From: Chromera velia
Taxonomy: Eukaryota; Sar; Chromeraceae
Direction of reading: 5' to 3'
Assembly (NCBI GenBank): GCA_018398765.1
Contig: JAHBMJ010000794.1
Location: 1-41,292, forward strand
Length of the DNA: 41,292 bases
In this document: piece by piece, positions 21,797 through 32,278 of the stretch
How positions within the stretch are numbered: position 1 is the first letter of the stretch
Layout: each line of letters begins with the position of its first letter
Made by a program: the position numbers and the translations under genes
Notes under the pieces: generated by a model
Seen by the model: the letters and a program-made list of their open reading frames with translations, nothing else
Told to the model about the DNA's origin: nothing
Databases searched by the model: none

Positions 21797-22003
21797 AGTT
21801 TGGCAAGCGCTGCATGTGTCATTTCTCATGGGACGAAAAAGGACAGGAGAGGACAGGATTAATTGCACAGTGGAATGGAAGCACGGAGGAAACAAGGAGG
21901 GAGTCTTGGCTGTTCTTTTTTTTTTCCTTCATCCTTCGAAGGAGAGAGAGCGTGCGAGAGGGAAAGGACAGCCGTTTGACTGACATACAATACCCAGACA
22001 GAG
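21763..22003 (+). repeat. (GA)n and the better-preserved duplication copy 2
   Basis: A GA run (21763-21795) leads into the GC-richer copy (21796-22003) of the duplication at 20905. It ends at GACAGCCGTTTGACTGACATA. Confidence 0.75.
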
Positions 22004-22246
22004 AATGCCGTCACTCTCTCACTACTCAATCACTCATTCCTTCACGATTTCTCTTGCCCCAGGGAAGGTAGAAGAGTGTCGCTCTCAAATGAGGAAGCGA
22101 CAGGAAGGCAGTGTAGGAGTGGAAGACACAAACTTCCCTCTTCTCTTCCCCTCTCCATCCCTTCCTTCCTCCCACTCCCGTTTGATACACCGTGTTGTCC
22201 CTGCCCCCTTAATTTCCTCGACTGCCCCACAGCTCACTGAATCTTC

Positions 22247-25200
22247 TTAAAAATGAGGCACTTGAAATTCCCACATCCACTTTTTTCCATCCAACCAGAA
22301 GAACCTGCTTCCCTGCTTCTCACAGAATTTTCTCAACTTGTTCCCCCACACCCTCCGAACTTCTTCCCTCCAAAGTTCTTTTTCGTTCACACGATTGCGA
22401 ATCTTCTCAAACAGCTGCTGGGGGGGTCGACAGAGGATCTGCACTCTTGCTGTCTTGTTCAACTTCCTTCCCTTCAGAGGTTTTCCTTCACTCTCATCAC
22501 ATCCGTCTCCGCCCTTCCTCGCGAAGGACTCCCCTCCATACACATCCACAGTCCCCTCCTCAATCCACACATCCCCATCCAGATCCACACCCGTCAGGTC
22601 GGAGAATCCGGGCCAGCAGATGGACCCGACCCCCGGCCTCTCAACGGTGAAATCGGGGACTCTCCTCACCTCCTCCTCAGTCATCTGACGAAGGGTTGCC
22701 ACAGAGGGCGTGCACGTGTACCCTTCTTTTGTCAGAACTGGAGCGAGGGCCCATGGGATTGTCGACAGGAATCCTCCGGACCGGGTTTGTCTCGGCACCT
22801 CTGCGGCTGCATGATCGTTGTTTTTTGAGGGGGCACTCTCCCTCTTCCTCTCTCTGCTGGCAGTCGCAGCTGCAGCTGCATCCTCCGGAGCCCCCTCCTC
22901 CTTTTTGCCGAAACCCAATTCCATGGCCGTCACGGAGACCAGGCCCTGCCCTGCCAGGCCGCCCGCGAGGGAACGGCGAGTGAGAGGATCGCCATTGCGG
23001 ACAGAGTACGGGGTGACTGAGTGGGACGAGGCAGAGCCGTAGTCACGTGGGGTCGCAGGGTTAGACCTCCCTGGCACGGACGACGCATATCCATATCCTC
23101 CAGCAAGCCCGCCTGCCAGGGATTCGCGGGTGAGGGGGTTGCGGACAGAGTACGGGGCGACTGGACGGGACGCAGGGTTGGACCTCCCTCGCTCCGAGGC
23201 CGCATATCCGTATCCTCCAGCCTGCGTGCCTGGGGACAGCTGAGTGTATCGGCGGATGTCGGGGTTTTCGGCGTAGTGATTCGGAGTGCGACGTGTTTTG
23301 AGGGAGGGTTCAATGAGGGGCTTCCATAGGGAGGTTGTCTTTGCTGTGCAGGTGTAGGGTTCGTTTGTGACTGGGTCAGGAGGTGGGGGGCGAGCACGCG
23401 TGATCTCCTCATAGTCCTGTGGACTGAGGGGACCCAGCAGAGCCTCGAGGCCGTGTGGGTCTGGGTTTGTGGGGCGGGGAGCGACGGCTTGCTGCTGGTA
23501 CACCCCCATCTGGGGCTGCGACTCTCCAAACAAACTTCCACCGGTGCCAAAACCCCCTGAGGCGTTGCCGAACAGCCAGCCCCCCACCCGTTGCCCCAGT
23601 AGCAGGGGCACCGAACAACCCACCGGTCGCCCCTGTTGTCCCACCGAACAGCCCACCACCTGTCTGAGGTGCCGAGCCAAAAAGGCCCCCCCCTGTAGCC
23701 CCAGTTGTTCCCCCGAAAAGAGAACCTCCCGTGGCGGTCCCACCGCCAAACAACTCACCACCAGGAGCAGCACTCATCGCCGCCCGCCCTCCAAACAAGC
23801 TCCCCCCCGTTGCAGTACCTGCAGCAGTCTGTCCCCCGGAGAGCCCCCCCCCCCCTGTTGCCCCGCCTATCTGTCCGAACAACCCACCTCCTTGCTGCTG
23901 TGGGGCACCACCGAACAGAGTACCTCCAGCTTGGGCCACCCCCCCGAACGGGCTACCCCCCGTCTGAGCAGTCGATTGACCTAACCAACCACCCCCGGTC
24001 TGCTGCTGGGTCCCCCCCAACAACCCCCCCCCCGTGGCAGGCTGCTGGTTTTCAAATGGGTTCCCCATCACCAGGGCGGTTTGAGGGGCAGTTTGACCGA
24101 AGAGGCCACCTGTCTGAGGCTGCTGCTGACCGAAGAGGCCACCAGGACGCTGTTGAGCCTGCTGTTGTCCTCCGAACAGACCGAACAACCCACCGGTCGC
24201 CCCTGTTGTCCCGCCGAACAGGCCACCGACCGTCTGTTGCTGCCCCCCCACGGCCACCAGAGAGCCATCCGCTCTCCTTCTAAATGTTTGGGTCGGGGCG
24301 GGGGGCATTAGGCTCTCTCCGAAGGCCCCTGTTCCTCCTGCACGGAAACACGAAAGGAGGGAGAGGAGCTGTTTGGGGCCTGTTTTGCAAGCCTCTGGGG
24401 GACATGGTATGAAATGAACAGAGGGACGGAAGGGTCCAGTTCCCCCAGGTCTGCTGACATCGCCAGTTTAGAGAAAGGCGTGCAAACCAAGAACAAGAAA
24501 AGGATGTCCTCAGGGGGACCACGGGGGCAAAAGAAGAAGAGCACGCGCAGGCGGCACAGACACGAGCAGACCGAAAAGAAAACAAAATAGAGACCTGAAC
24601 ATTTACTCCCACACGTGCACTGCCAGCAACGTAGAGGACGGATGGGGTAACTTTGAAGATGGGGGAGGATCCGAAGCAAAAAGGGACGAATGCTGCGCTG
24701 GAGTTGCATGCAAACTGACCCTGCTGCTGCTGCTGCTGTTGCTGTTGTGCTTGAGCTGCATGGAAACAAGAGTGCAAGCAAAAACGAGGACAAGTTTGAA
24801 GATGAATCCACACTGGTAGAAGGTGCATGCAGAAGAACAGTCTGCATCAGAGTCTTGTGGAACGAAGACACACAACACGAAGTTTAAAGACATCCACCCC
24901 CCCCTCAAATCGAGCTCCCCCCTGTCTGCCTAAACGTGCCCCCACCCGTGTGCATCCCACTGCGGATGCGGCTGCTGACCTGCCGGTCGTCTCTGCTCGT
25001 GTGTGGGGGGGTTCAGGTATGCACGTGCGAGGGGGGCTGCAGACACCATTTAAACACACTGCATGAGTTCTTTTCTTCTCACTTTTTTTTGACGGACAAC
25101 CGATGGCAGGAAAAAAAGAGAGAATGGAAACACAGCAGGGGGGGTCGAGGCCCACAAGCAGACAAGGCGCGGGAAAGGGAAACGAGAGAGAGAATTTCGA

Positions 25201-25410
25201 TTCAGTCGAAAGAGAGCGTCCCCAGTATGCAAAAGAAGCCTGGGAGGAAAGCAGCAACAAAACCAATACACATAAGGCAAGGAGAAGAGGAGAAAAGAGA
25301 TGGGTGAGAGAGAGCAAATTGAGGCAAAGAAAGTAACATCCCCGCAGACCTGGAGAGATCTCGTCCAGCGCCGACAGCATTCTTTCTGTTGCTGTTACTT
25401 CTGCACTCAT
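22247..25410 (-). CDS. NUP98: Nup98-type GLFG nucleoporin with C-terminal autopeptidase fold
   Basis: My model is a short first exon 25410-25350 (MSAEVTATERMLSALDEISP) joined by a phase-1 GT-AG intron to 24337-22247, about 716 residues after allowing one extra G at 23580-23585. The N-terminal half is a Gly/Gln-rich FG domain with at least seven GLFG and several SLFG, TLFG, ELFG and NPF units. Such regions line the nuclear pore channel and bind transport receptors. A linker holds a two-copy repeat (YSVRN-LTR-SLAGGLAG). The last ~150 residues match the Nup98 C-terminal domain: EGYTCTPSVATL, PDFTVERPGVGSICW, LTGVDLDGDVWIEEG and a terminal WMWEFQVPHF. In animals this domain cuts itself after His-Phe, before Ser. 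Here the stop codon follows HF directly, so no Nup96 partner is fused. No GLEBS (Rae1-binding) motif is evident. The first exon is the least certain part. Confidence 0.85.
23580..23585 (-). other. Homopolymer frameshift in the nucleoporin FG region
   Basis: Six C (six G on the coding strand) separate the FG frame ending ATGATGGG from the frame starting WLFGNASGGFGTGG. Five G would make the repeat continuous. A sequencing indel is the simplest reading. Confidence 0.65.
24470..24807. repeat. Duplicated CTG-repeat segment, copy A (inside the nucleoporin intron)
   Basis: About 338 bp, closely matching 25511-25875. It holds a short CTG/TTG tract (24719-24749; polyGln in one minus-strand frame). 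On the minus strand it keeps an acceptor (CCATGCAG before 24755) and a donor (GTTCAG|GTCTCT at 24595) around an open stretch of 161 bases, so it could be an optional exon. The phase does not fit simple inclusion with my exons. Confidence 0.8.
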
Positions 25411-25510
25411 CGTGTCGTTATGGAGGCACATACAGAAAGCAGATCGAGGTGAAACATGGTGAGAAAAAAAATCGACCTGGCAAGAGGCTAGTAGCTGTGG
25501 GGAAACAATT

Positions 25511-25875
25511 TGGAAAAAGGGGTGCAAACCAAGAACAAAAAAAAGGTGTCCTCAGGGGGACCACGGCGGCAAAAGAAGAAGAGCACGCGCAGGTGGCACA
25601 GACACGAGCAGACCGAAAAGAGAACAAAAAAGAGACCTGAACATTTACTCTCACACGTGCACTACCAGCAACGTAGAGGACGGATGGGGTAACTTTGAAG
25701 ATGGGGGAGGATCAGAAGCAAAAAGGGACGAATGCTGCGCTGGAGTTGCATGCAAACTGACCCTGCTGCTGCTGCTGCTGCTGTTGCTGCTGTTGCTGCT
25801 GCTGCTGTTGCTGTTGTGCTTGCGCTGCATGGAAACAAGAGTGCAAGCAAAAACGAGGACAAGTTTGAAGATGAA
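25511..25875. repeat. Duplicated CTG-repeat segment, copy B
   Basis: Second copy, upstream of the nucleoporin first exon, with a longer CTG/TTG tract (about 25763-25818). One substitution relative to copy A (GATCAGAAGC against GATCCGAAGC) creates a TGA in the minus-strand frame that is open in copy A. Confidence 0.85.
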
Positions 25876-26895
25876 TGCAGATTTTTTTGAGAGAGAGAAA
25901 CACAGAGAGGGCGGCAGGGGCGGGTGAGCAGCAGTAAGAGAAGAGACAGACAGGCAGTCACTGTATTTTTGTTTTCTTTTCTCTCCCCTTCTCACTGCCC
26001 CACACGAGACAGGCACGAGACATGTCTTTCCCTTTTCCCACTATTCCCCCCCCTCTCTTTTGCTTTTTCGCACAGACACAAGGACAAAACAAACAGACAG
26101 ACAGGCTCCACATACGAGCCCGTTCTCTTGATTTTCGACCGGTCAATTTGATGAGTCTGTATTGTTCATTTTGTTATGTTTCTTTTTGTGGATAAAAGTG
26201 CACACATTTTTTTTGCAGGAGGTACACCGCAAGAGTCGTCAGTTTTTGGCGCTGGTCTGCGCGCAATGCGTGCGTGTCTGGCATCTCCGTAAGACAGACT
26301 GAATCAATCCAGAATGGCCGGTTCTCGTCATGCCGTCTATTTTGATGCAAGTGGTCTTTTTGAGATGCTAGGCTCCGTACAGTCAGAGAACGACAGAAGA
26401 GCAGAGGCAATACATGACCACTCAGACTGACCCTGGATAGGTGCCGAAGCCGCTCTGTTGCTGCTGCTGCTCCCGGCGACTGTACGTACGACAGGCATTG
26501 CAAGGGGGGGGAAGAAGGGAGCGCAAAGGAAAAAAATACATTCAGGAGCAACGGGTAGATAGAATAGAAAGCGAAGACCTCATGCTGTCGCAAGGCCGAG
26601 GATTATGAATGGGCCAGAGGCGAGCCGACATCCGGCAGAACAAAAGACAGACAGAAATTCGGGGACGTCGAAACAGAGCCGGGGGGGGGAAGAACAGGGG
26701 CGGCCACTTGGATGCTGCAATGGAGACGGCCGGCCCTTGCGAAAGAAAGCAAAATTGACATGCAGAATAACTGACAGACTGGGAAGAAAAGCAAACACAG
26801 ACATGGAGAAAAAGTGCATTGGTGAGCAGACTTCATCCTCCCACGTGAACCTACAGAGATAACGAATAAGGCAGAGAAAAACAAATGAAGAGACA

Positions 26896-26926
<31 letters not shown>

Positions 26927-28156
26927 CCTAGGGGTCTCTCAAACCCACCATTGCCTGCCCCAGTGGCGCCACCAATGCCCGAATGCGCACGGCTGCAAGC
27001 GACATAAGGGGGTCGCCACAGGAGTGAACAAGGAATCTGCGTGCCTTTCTACCCTCCCGGTATCTATCTATTCTGACTAGCCATATCCGTTATCCTGTTT
27101 CTCTATCCGCCTGTCTATTCATTCCCATTCACTATTCCATATCGAATTCGGTCTTTCTCGTTCGTTTGTACACTAATCTGTGCCTGTCTCCCCGGCGTTT
27201 TTGTGGCACGTCTCTCTATTCATTAGCCCCGTAGCCCTTTCTATAGCTCTCTTTTTCAATTTAGCCTTTTCTACCTGTGCCTATCTGCCTCTTTAGCCAA
27301 GTGCTTATCTCTCGCTAGCCTCTCTAGTCAAGGACACTATCTGTTTCTATCTCAACTACACTACCCCCTCTGCTCCCCGCTACACTAATGCTTCAGTTCT
27401 CTACCCCCTCGGGCTCAGACAGAGCTGCATGTGCGTGTCTGTCCAACTTCCCTCCCTGCATATTCTATACGCAAAGAGGTCGAGTTGACATCTCAGCGAG
27501 GGCGATCCGACCTCCTGGTGATCCACACTTCTGAATGGCATCACCAACAGACTTCACACCAAGAGAGGAACAACTGCCCAATTCGAAGTGCAGGATTGTA
27601 CTTGGGTGGGTGCAGTAGTGGAAGGTCAATGCTGAATGACAAGTCACTTCTGGGAGTAACTCCTAGGGAAAACTGAAGCCGTACTATACGCACCTACACC
27701 CAGTCTGACGCGAAGTCTGACCTGTTTTTCTTCTTTGTGCCAGAGGGTGAGCCAGAAGTGGGCGGTTCCTCAGGAAGGCGTCCTCCACCCCTCCTGTCTG
27801 TTCTTGTTTTCCTCTGTAGAGAAACCGATGACCGGAATTCCGCTGCATTGGATCTTCAGTTGGGCTGTTCCCTAGGCAGCAGAAGCGAAAGGATGCAGAC
27901 TCTCGCCTGCATGATAAGCAGAGAAAGAGGGCGCCGAAAGTAGGCAAAGAAGGGGGCAGCTGAAGTTTCAGATAATGAAAGCATGGTAGTGTCATGAGAG
28001 TCACAAGAAAGCATTGACAGCCTGGAAAGGTTTTTTTATTGGGTGCGACTTTCAATCAGATCTGCTCTTATTGCACCGCTGCTTGTTTACACATTCTTCT
28101 CCCAAAAATGCAAACGTTCAGGCCGAGGAGGTAAGGGCGAAGTCAAAGAGAATATA
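25876..28156. other. Intergenic, no gene supported
   Basis: It contains a (GA)n run at 26902-26926 and a C/T-rich stretch (about 27050-27420) with loose repeats of CTATCT and TTAGCC words. Short open frames on both strands, including one at 27465-27647 on the minus strand, show no recognisable family or splice support. Confidence 0.45.
26902..26926. repeat. (GA)n microsatellite
   Basis: About 12 GA units. Confidence 0.9.
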
Positions 28157-28643
28157 TTAATAGCGCTGCAGGATGGGGGACCAAAAAGAGGACCAGGCTT
28201 TGTCCCTGTTGTTGGGTAAGAGAAAGAATGCGCTGAAAACCGGCCTGTGAAAAGTGTTCAAGTGAGAAAATTGACGCAAGCAGCACTTGTTCGGACACAA
28301 ATGGACTCTTTCGTACATATCCGGGAAGGAAACGCGTGTGTGCACTCTGTAGCATCTTCCATGATCAGTCTTCTGATCTCTGCCTCATCTTTCCGGAGTC
28401 TCCTTGCCCCCGGGGTGGAGGGTGCTCTGTTGATCATCATCAGACTCGATCTGATCTCCTCGTCAAAGTGCTTCATTTGTTCGGACTCGGGAATCATGGA
28501 TGGAATCTGGAAGGCCTCGTCGTCGTCTGCCGGCATGAGGAACTTGATCGATTCCCTTGACATCGGCCGAGGCTTTTCCTTCTTCGCTTGGGAAGACGAC
28601 GAAGGAGGGTCTGGGGGAGCGACCACGCTGGCCTTCTTCGCTG
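28157..28643 (-). CDS. 3' end of an unrecognised protein-coding gene (two exons)
   Basis: Exon 28643-28346 opens after a good acceptor (TTTCTCTACAG, a tandem CAGCAG site) and ends at donor GA|GTGCAC. Exon 28205-28157 opens after CAACAACAG. The split codon GA+G keeps the frame and the protein ends with WSSFWSPILQRY. The encoded region is hydrophilic: a Pro/Ser/Lys stretch (PPDPPSSSSQAKKEKPRP), then PMSRESIKFLMPADDDE, then a helical charged stretch (RRLRKDEAEIRRLIMEDATE). I do not recognise the family. The 5' end is unresolved: a further minus-strand exon may lie at about 28800-28900, where two frames are open, or translation could begin at the ATG at 28563. The clean splice and amino-acid mix argue for a real gene. 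Confidence 0.5.
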
Positions 28644-29010
28644 CTGTAGAGAAAGAGGCACCCTCAGCAGAGGACGTCTGATGTCTTGTCGAGGGAGTGG
28701 GTTTACTCAGGTTGTCTAGTCGGAGGCTTTTGGCTTTGTGTATTGCCAGTCGTTGAGGCCTTCACGGCAGCACTTAGCGGGTTTCCAGTATTGAGAAAGA
28801 GGACCAGTGTGACCAGGTCTCTCTGTCCACCTTCTTTTTCTTTTCGGCAGGCTGTACCACAGGATCGTCCTTCCAAAAAGGATCAGGCTGAACTCGTCGA
28901 CCTCAAAAGTGATCAAAACTTGCTCGACAAATTTGTTAATTCACAATTATAAACATTAATATATACTTAATTCTCGCGCGCCTTGCGCGCGCGTAAGTAT
29001 GAGTCTGCAT
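28644..29010. other. Possible upstream exon region and GC hairpin
   Basis: On the minus strand about 28800-28900 has a codon-like frame (VQPDPFWKDDPVVQPAEKKK) and a competing open frame (VDEFSLILFGRTILW). Only the latter has a donor in the right phase for the next exon, and that donor is weak. An inverted GCGCGC repeat sits at 28974-28993. Confidence 0.25.
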
Positions 29011-31328
29011 ATACCAGATTCACCCATACTTTGCCCACTTTTGCACTGCCTTCCGGGGCCGCCTGTGCATGCATTTCTCTGCCGTCTCTTCTCTGGCTGG
29101 AGAGATCGTGCAAAGTCGAGGCAGGGGGAGATCTTGGGTCACAGCTCAAGTGACCAAATGGGGGTCTCCAAAGTTGCTGATTACATCTTTGAGATCGGGG
29201 GGGTCCATAGAACAGGGTTTTCCATCAAATTTTTATTGGAGTGATAAGAACTGAAAGATTTGTCCATCCGTCTCCNNNNNNNNNNNNNNNNNNNNNTGCA
29301 TGCCCCTCTGTCCATATGTGTCGCTTTTTTCTTTCTGCAGGGCACCCACTAGACCGTCCACCCGGGAGGCTGACGACTCTTTTCTCTCTCTAGGTTAGAT
29401 TGAGGAATCCTGAACTGTGACTGAGGCAGTGCATGCTTCTTGTAGGCTGCAATGCATGAGTGCCCCCTCACTTTTAGGCAGGCTCTTTACATGGATTTAT
29501 CTGGAGTTTTTTCAAACTTGGTATGTTTAGGTGGAGGACCCGAAACCCCGGTGGGCAAAGTATGGTGAAATATACGGTGTGCTCGTTTGTTTCTCTTCCT
29601 TGGCTGAATTTACTAGCGGCAGGGGCCTGTCACTCAGTGTATATATTGGTGCATGCATGCCCTCTGCAGGTGCACTCCCTCGGCATCTCTCCTCTTCTCT
29701 GTGGTGAGAGAGGAAGGCAGGTCAGCAAAGCGCTAGACGTGCCCCCCCCTCTATATCTTTCATTCTGCTCTGTGTGGCTGTGCCATGCTTTCCTGGCCAG
29801 AGATGGCATTTTTTGTTTTTTATATACCATGAGACCCTTTCCTATTCATATGCCGTCCCTGCCTCCTGCCTCCTTCTATAACCTCCCATACGAATTTTTC
29901 TTCAGATACCAGATTCACCCATACTTTGCCCACTTTTGCACTGCCTTCCGGGGCCGCCTGTGCATGCATTTCTCTGCCGTCTCTTCTCTGGCTGGAGAGA
30001 TCGTGCAAAGTCGAGGCAGGGGGAGATCTTGGGTCACAGCTCAAGTGACCAAATGGGGGTCTCCAAAGTTGCTGATTACATCTTTGAGATCGGGGGGGTC
30101 CATAGAACAGGGTTTTCCATCAAATTTTTATTGGAGTGATAAGAACTGAAAGATTTGTCCATCCGTCTCCTTGCATGCCCCTCTGTCCATATGTGTCGCT
30201 TTTTTCTTTCTGCAGGGCACCCACTAGACCGTCCACCCGGGAGGCTGACGACTCTTTTCTCTCTCTAGGTTAGATTGAGGAATCCTGAACTGTGACTGAG
30301 GCAGTGCATGCTTCTTGTAGGCTGCAATGCATGAGTGCCCCCTCACTTTTAGGCAGGCTCTTTACATGGATTTATCTGGAGTTTTTTCAAACTTGGTATG
30401 TTTAGGTGGAGGACCCGAAACCCCGGTGGGCAAAGTATGGTGAAATATACGGTGTGCTCGTTTGTTTCTCTTCCTTGGCTGAATTTACTAGCGGCAGGGG
30501 CCTGTCACTCAGTGTATATATTGGTGCATGCATGCCCTCTGCAGGTGCACTCCCTCGGCATCTCTCCTCTTCTCTGTGGTGAGAGAGGAAGGCAGGTCAG
30601 CAAAGCGCTAGACGTGCCCCCCCCTCTATATCTTTCATTCTGCTCTGTGTGGCTGTGCCATGCTTTCCTGGCCAGAGATGGCATTTTTTGTTTTTTATAT
30701 ACCATGAGACCCTTTCCTATTCATATGCCGTCCCTGCCTCCTGCCTCCTTCTATAACCTCCCATACGAATTTTTCTTCAGATACCAGATTCACCCATACT
30801 TTGCCCACTTTTGCACTGCCTTCCGGGGCCGCCTGTGCATGCATTTCTCTGCCGTCTCTTCTCTGGCTGGAGAGATCGTGCAAAGTCGAGGCAGGGGGAG
30901 ATCTTGGGTCACAGCTCAAGTGACCAAATGGGGGTCTCCAAAGTTGCTGATTACATCTTTGAGATCGGGGGGGTCCATAGAACAGGGTTTTCCATCAAAT
31001 TTTTATTGGAGTGATAAGAACTGAAAGATTTGTCCATCCGTCTCCCTGCATGCCCCTCTGTCCATATGTGTCGCTTTTTTCTTTCTGCAGGGCACCCACT
31101 AGACCGTCCACCCGGGAGGCTGACGACTCTTTTCTCTCTCTAGGTTAGATTGAGGAATCCTGAACTGTGACTGAGGCAGTGCATGCTTCTTGTAGGCTGC
31201 AATGCATGAGTGCCCCCTCACTTTTGGGCAGGCTCTTTACATAGATTTATCTGGAGTTTTTTCAAACTTGGTATGTTTAGGTGGAGGACCCGAAACCCCG
31301 GTGGGCAAAGTATGGTGAAATATACGGT
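29011..31328. repeat. 875-bp tandem array, about 2.6 copies
   Basis: Units begin ATACCAGATTCACCCATACT at 29011, 29906 and 30781; the third stops at about 31328 (AAATATACGG). Units differ at only a few positions, so the array is young. The period is not a multiple of three. A 208-codon open frame recurs in each full junction (29523 and 30398), but it crosses unit boundaries and resembles no known family, so I do not call it a gene. Confidence 0.95.
29276..29296. other. Assembly gap (21 N) inside the tandem array
   Basis: By comparison with units 2 and 3 only one base (T or C) is missing between CCGTCTCC and TGCATGCCCC. The gap length is therefore nominal. Confidence 0.9.
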
Positions 31329-31650
31329 ATGTCTGCATATAGCAGATCGAGGTTGCGACAAAGATTTGTCGCACAAAGCTAGTATCTCATGATATGCATA
31401 TCGCCTCGGGGGGCAGCTCAGCTCTGCTGAGATCAGCCGAGAGGCCCTGAGATCGCACGGATCCGCATAACGCATTTTTTCATTTTTTGGGGGGGGGGGG
31501 TTCTGTTCTGTCTCTGTCCGTCCGTCACGGTGCCACCCAAATTCCAAAATGTGCCCTTCAAGCAAGTCGCACGGAGCAGCGATCGCATTATAATTACTTC
31601 ACTCCTCATAATACGTGCCCCTCAAGTAACTCACATGGAGTTATATATAT

Positions 31651-31839
31651 ATGATCCCGAAAAGCATATTTTGCACACGTTGCCGTCGCCCGGGCCACTT
31701 TGCACAGGCAACACATGCCCAAGTCGATCCCCAATGTTTTAATTGCATCAATCAAATTATGGCCAACCCCCTAAAAAGCCCCCCTAAGCACTCACCCAAC
31801 TGGTTGGGTATATCCCGTATTACTATACTATACAATTAA
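31651..31839 (+). pseudogene. Zinc-knuckle-like fragment (possible Gag relic)
   Basis: The frame reads IFCTRCRRPGHFAQAT then QCFNCINQ. The first part follows C-x2-C-x4-H but has Thr where the last Cys of a CCHC knuckle is expected; the second is a lone CxxC. Such knuckles are typical of retroelement Gag proteins. No larger Gag or Pol frame surrounds it, and it runs into the CCCAACTGGTTGGG repeat, so it is a degenerate remnant at best. Confidence 0.35.
31745..31823 (+). repeat. Repeat family with ACCCAACTGGTTGGGT palindrome, copy 1
   Basis: ATCAAATTATGGCCAACCCC, then GCACTCACCCAACTGGTTGG and TATCCCGTAT. The same order recurs at 33072. The palindrome has seven-base perfect arms around TG. Confidence 0.8.
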
Positions 31840-31928
31840 GCCAAATCGCGTGTATTACGCGCAAAAGTAAGTCAGATCGAATCGGCTCAGTGCATGCTGT
31901 CTAAACCTTCAGAATGACTGCCTGCGCT

Positions 31929-31962
31929 GACCCCAGGCGGCCCTGACACGCCGCCTGGGGTC
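31929..31962. other. Perfect 13-bp-arm hairpin
   Basis: GACCCCAGGCGGC (31929-31941) pairs exactly with GCCGCCTGGGGTC (31950-31962) around an eight-base loop. Confidence 0.9.
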
Positions 31963-31979
31963 TTATGTATGACCTTCCC

Positions 31980-32003
31980 CAGGTGGTCCTTACGGACCGC
32001 CTG
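31980..32003. other. Second hairpin, 10-bp arms
   Basis: CAGGTGGTCC and GGACCGCCTG pair around TTAC with one G-T wobble. It lies 17 bases after the first hairpin and is followed by a long AT-rich stretch (32040-32260). Confidence 0.8.
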
Positions 32004-32278
32004 CGGCACCCCAGACAGTCAGGGGGTCTTTCTACATTCTTTTTATAGTGTAAAAAACGTTGAAAAAAGTTTAAAAATACCTTTATTCTAGAATTTAGTA
32101 TCTGAACACAACTTTAAAGATTCATTTACAATGCTTCAAATTGAATCAATAAATCAAAATTTTTATATAATTCTAAATATTATTTTATAGAAAAGAATTA
32201 AATCAAATTTTCTGAATAATTTTCCAAAGTAAATTTCCACTCTGCGATAAGTTTATAAACAATACAAAGTTGCATGTG

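Noticed and set aside
22253-22983. Plus-strand frames antisense to the Nup98 C-terminal domain
   Set aside because: Shadow frames; the minus strand encodes the conserved autopeptidase fold.
23469-24283. Pro-rich plus-strand frames opposite the nucleoporin
   Set aside because: They mirror the Gly/Phe/Gln FG repeats on the minus strand, which carry clear family motifs.
29523-31024. Two identical 208-codon frames in the 875-bp array
   Set aside because: They cross unit junctions, the period is not a multiple of three, composition is not protein-like and identity follows from the young duplication.
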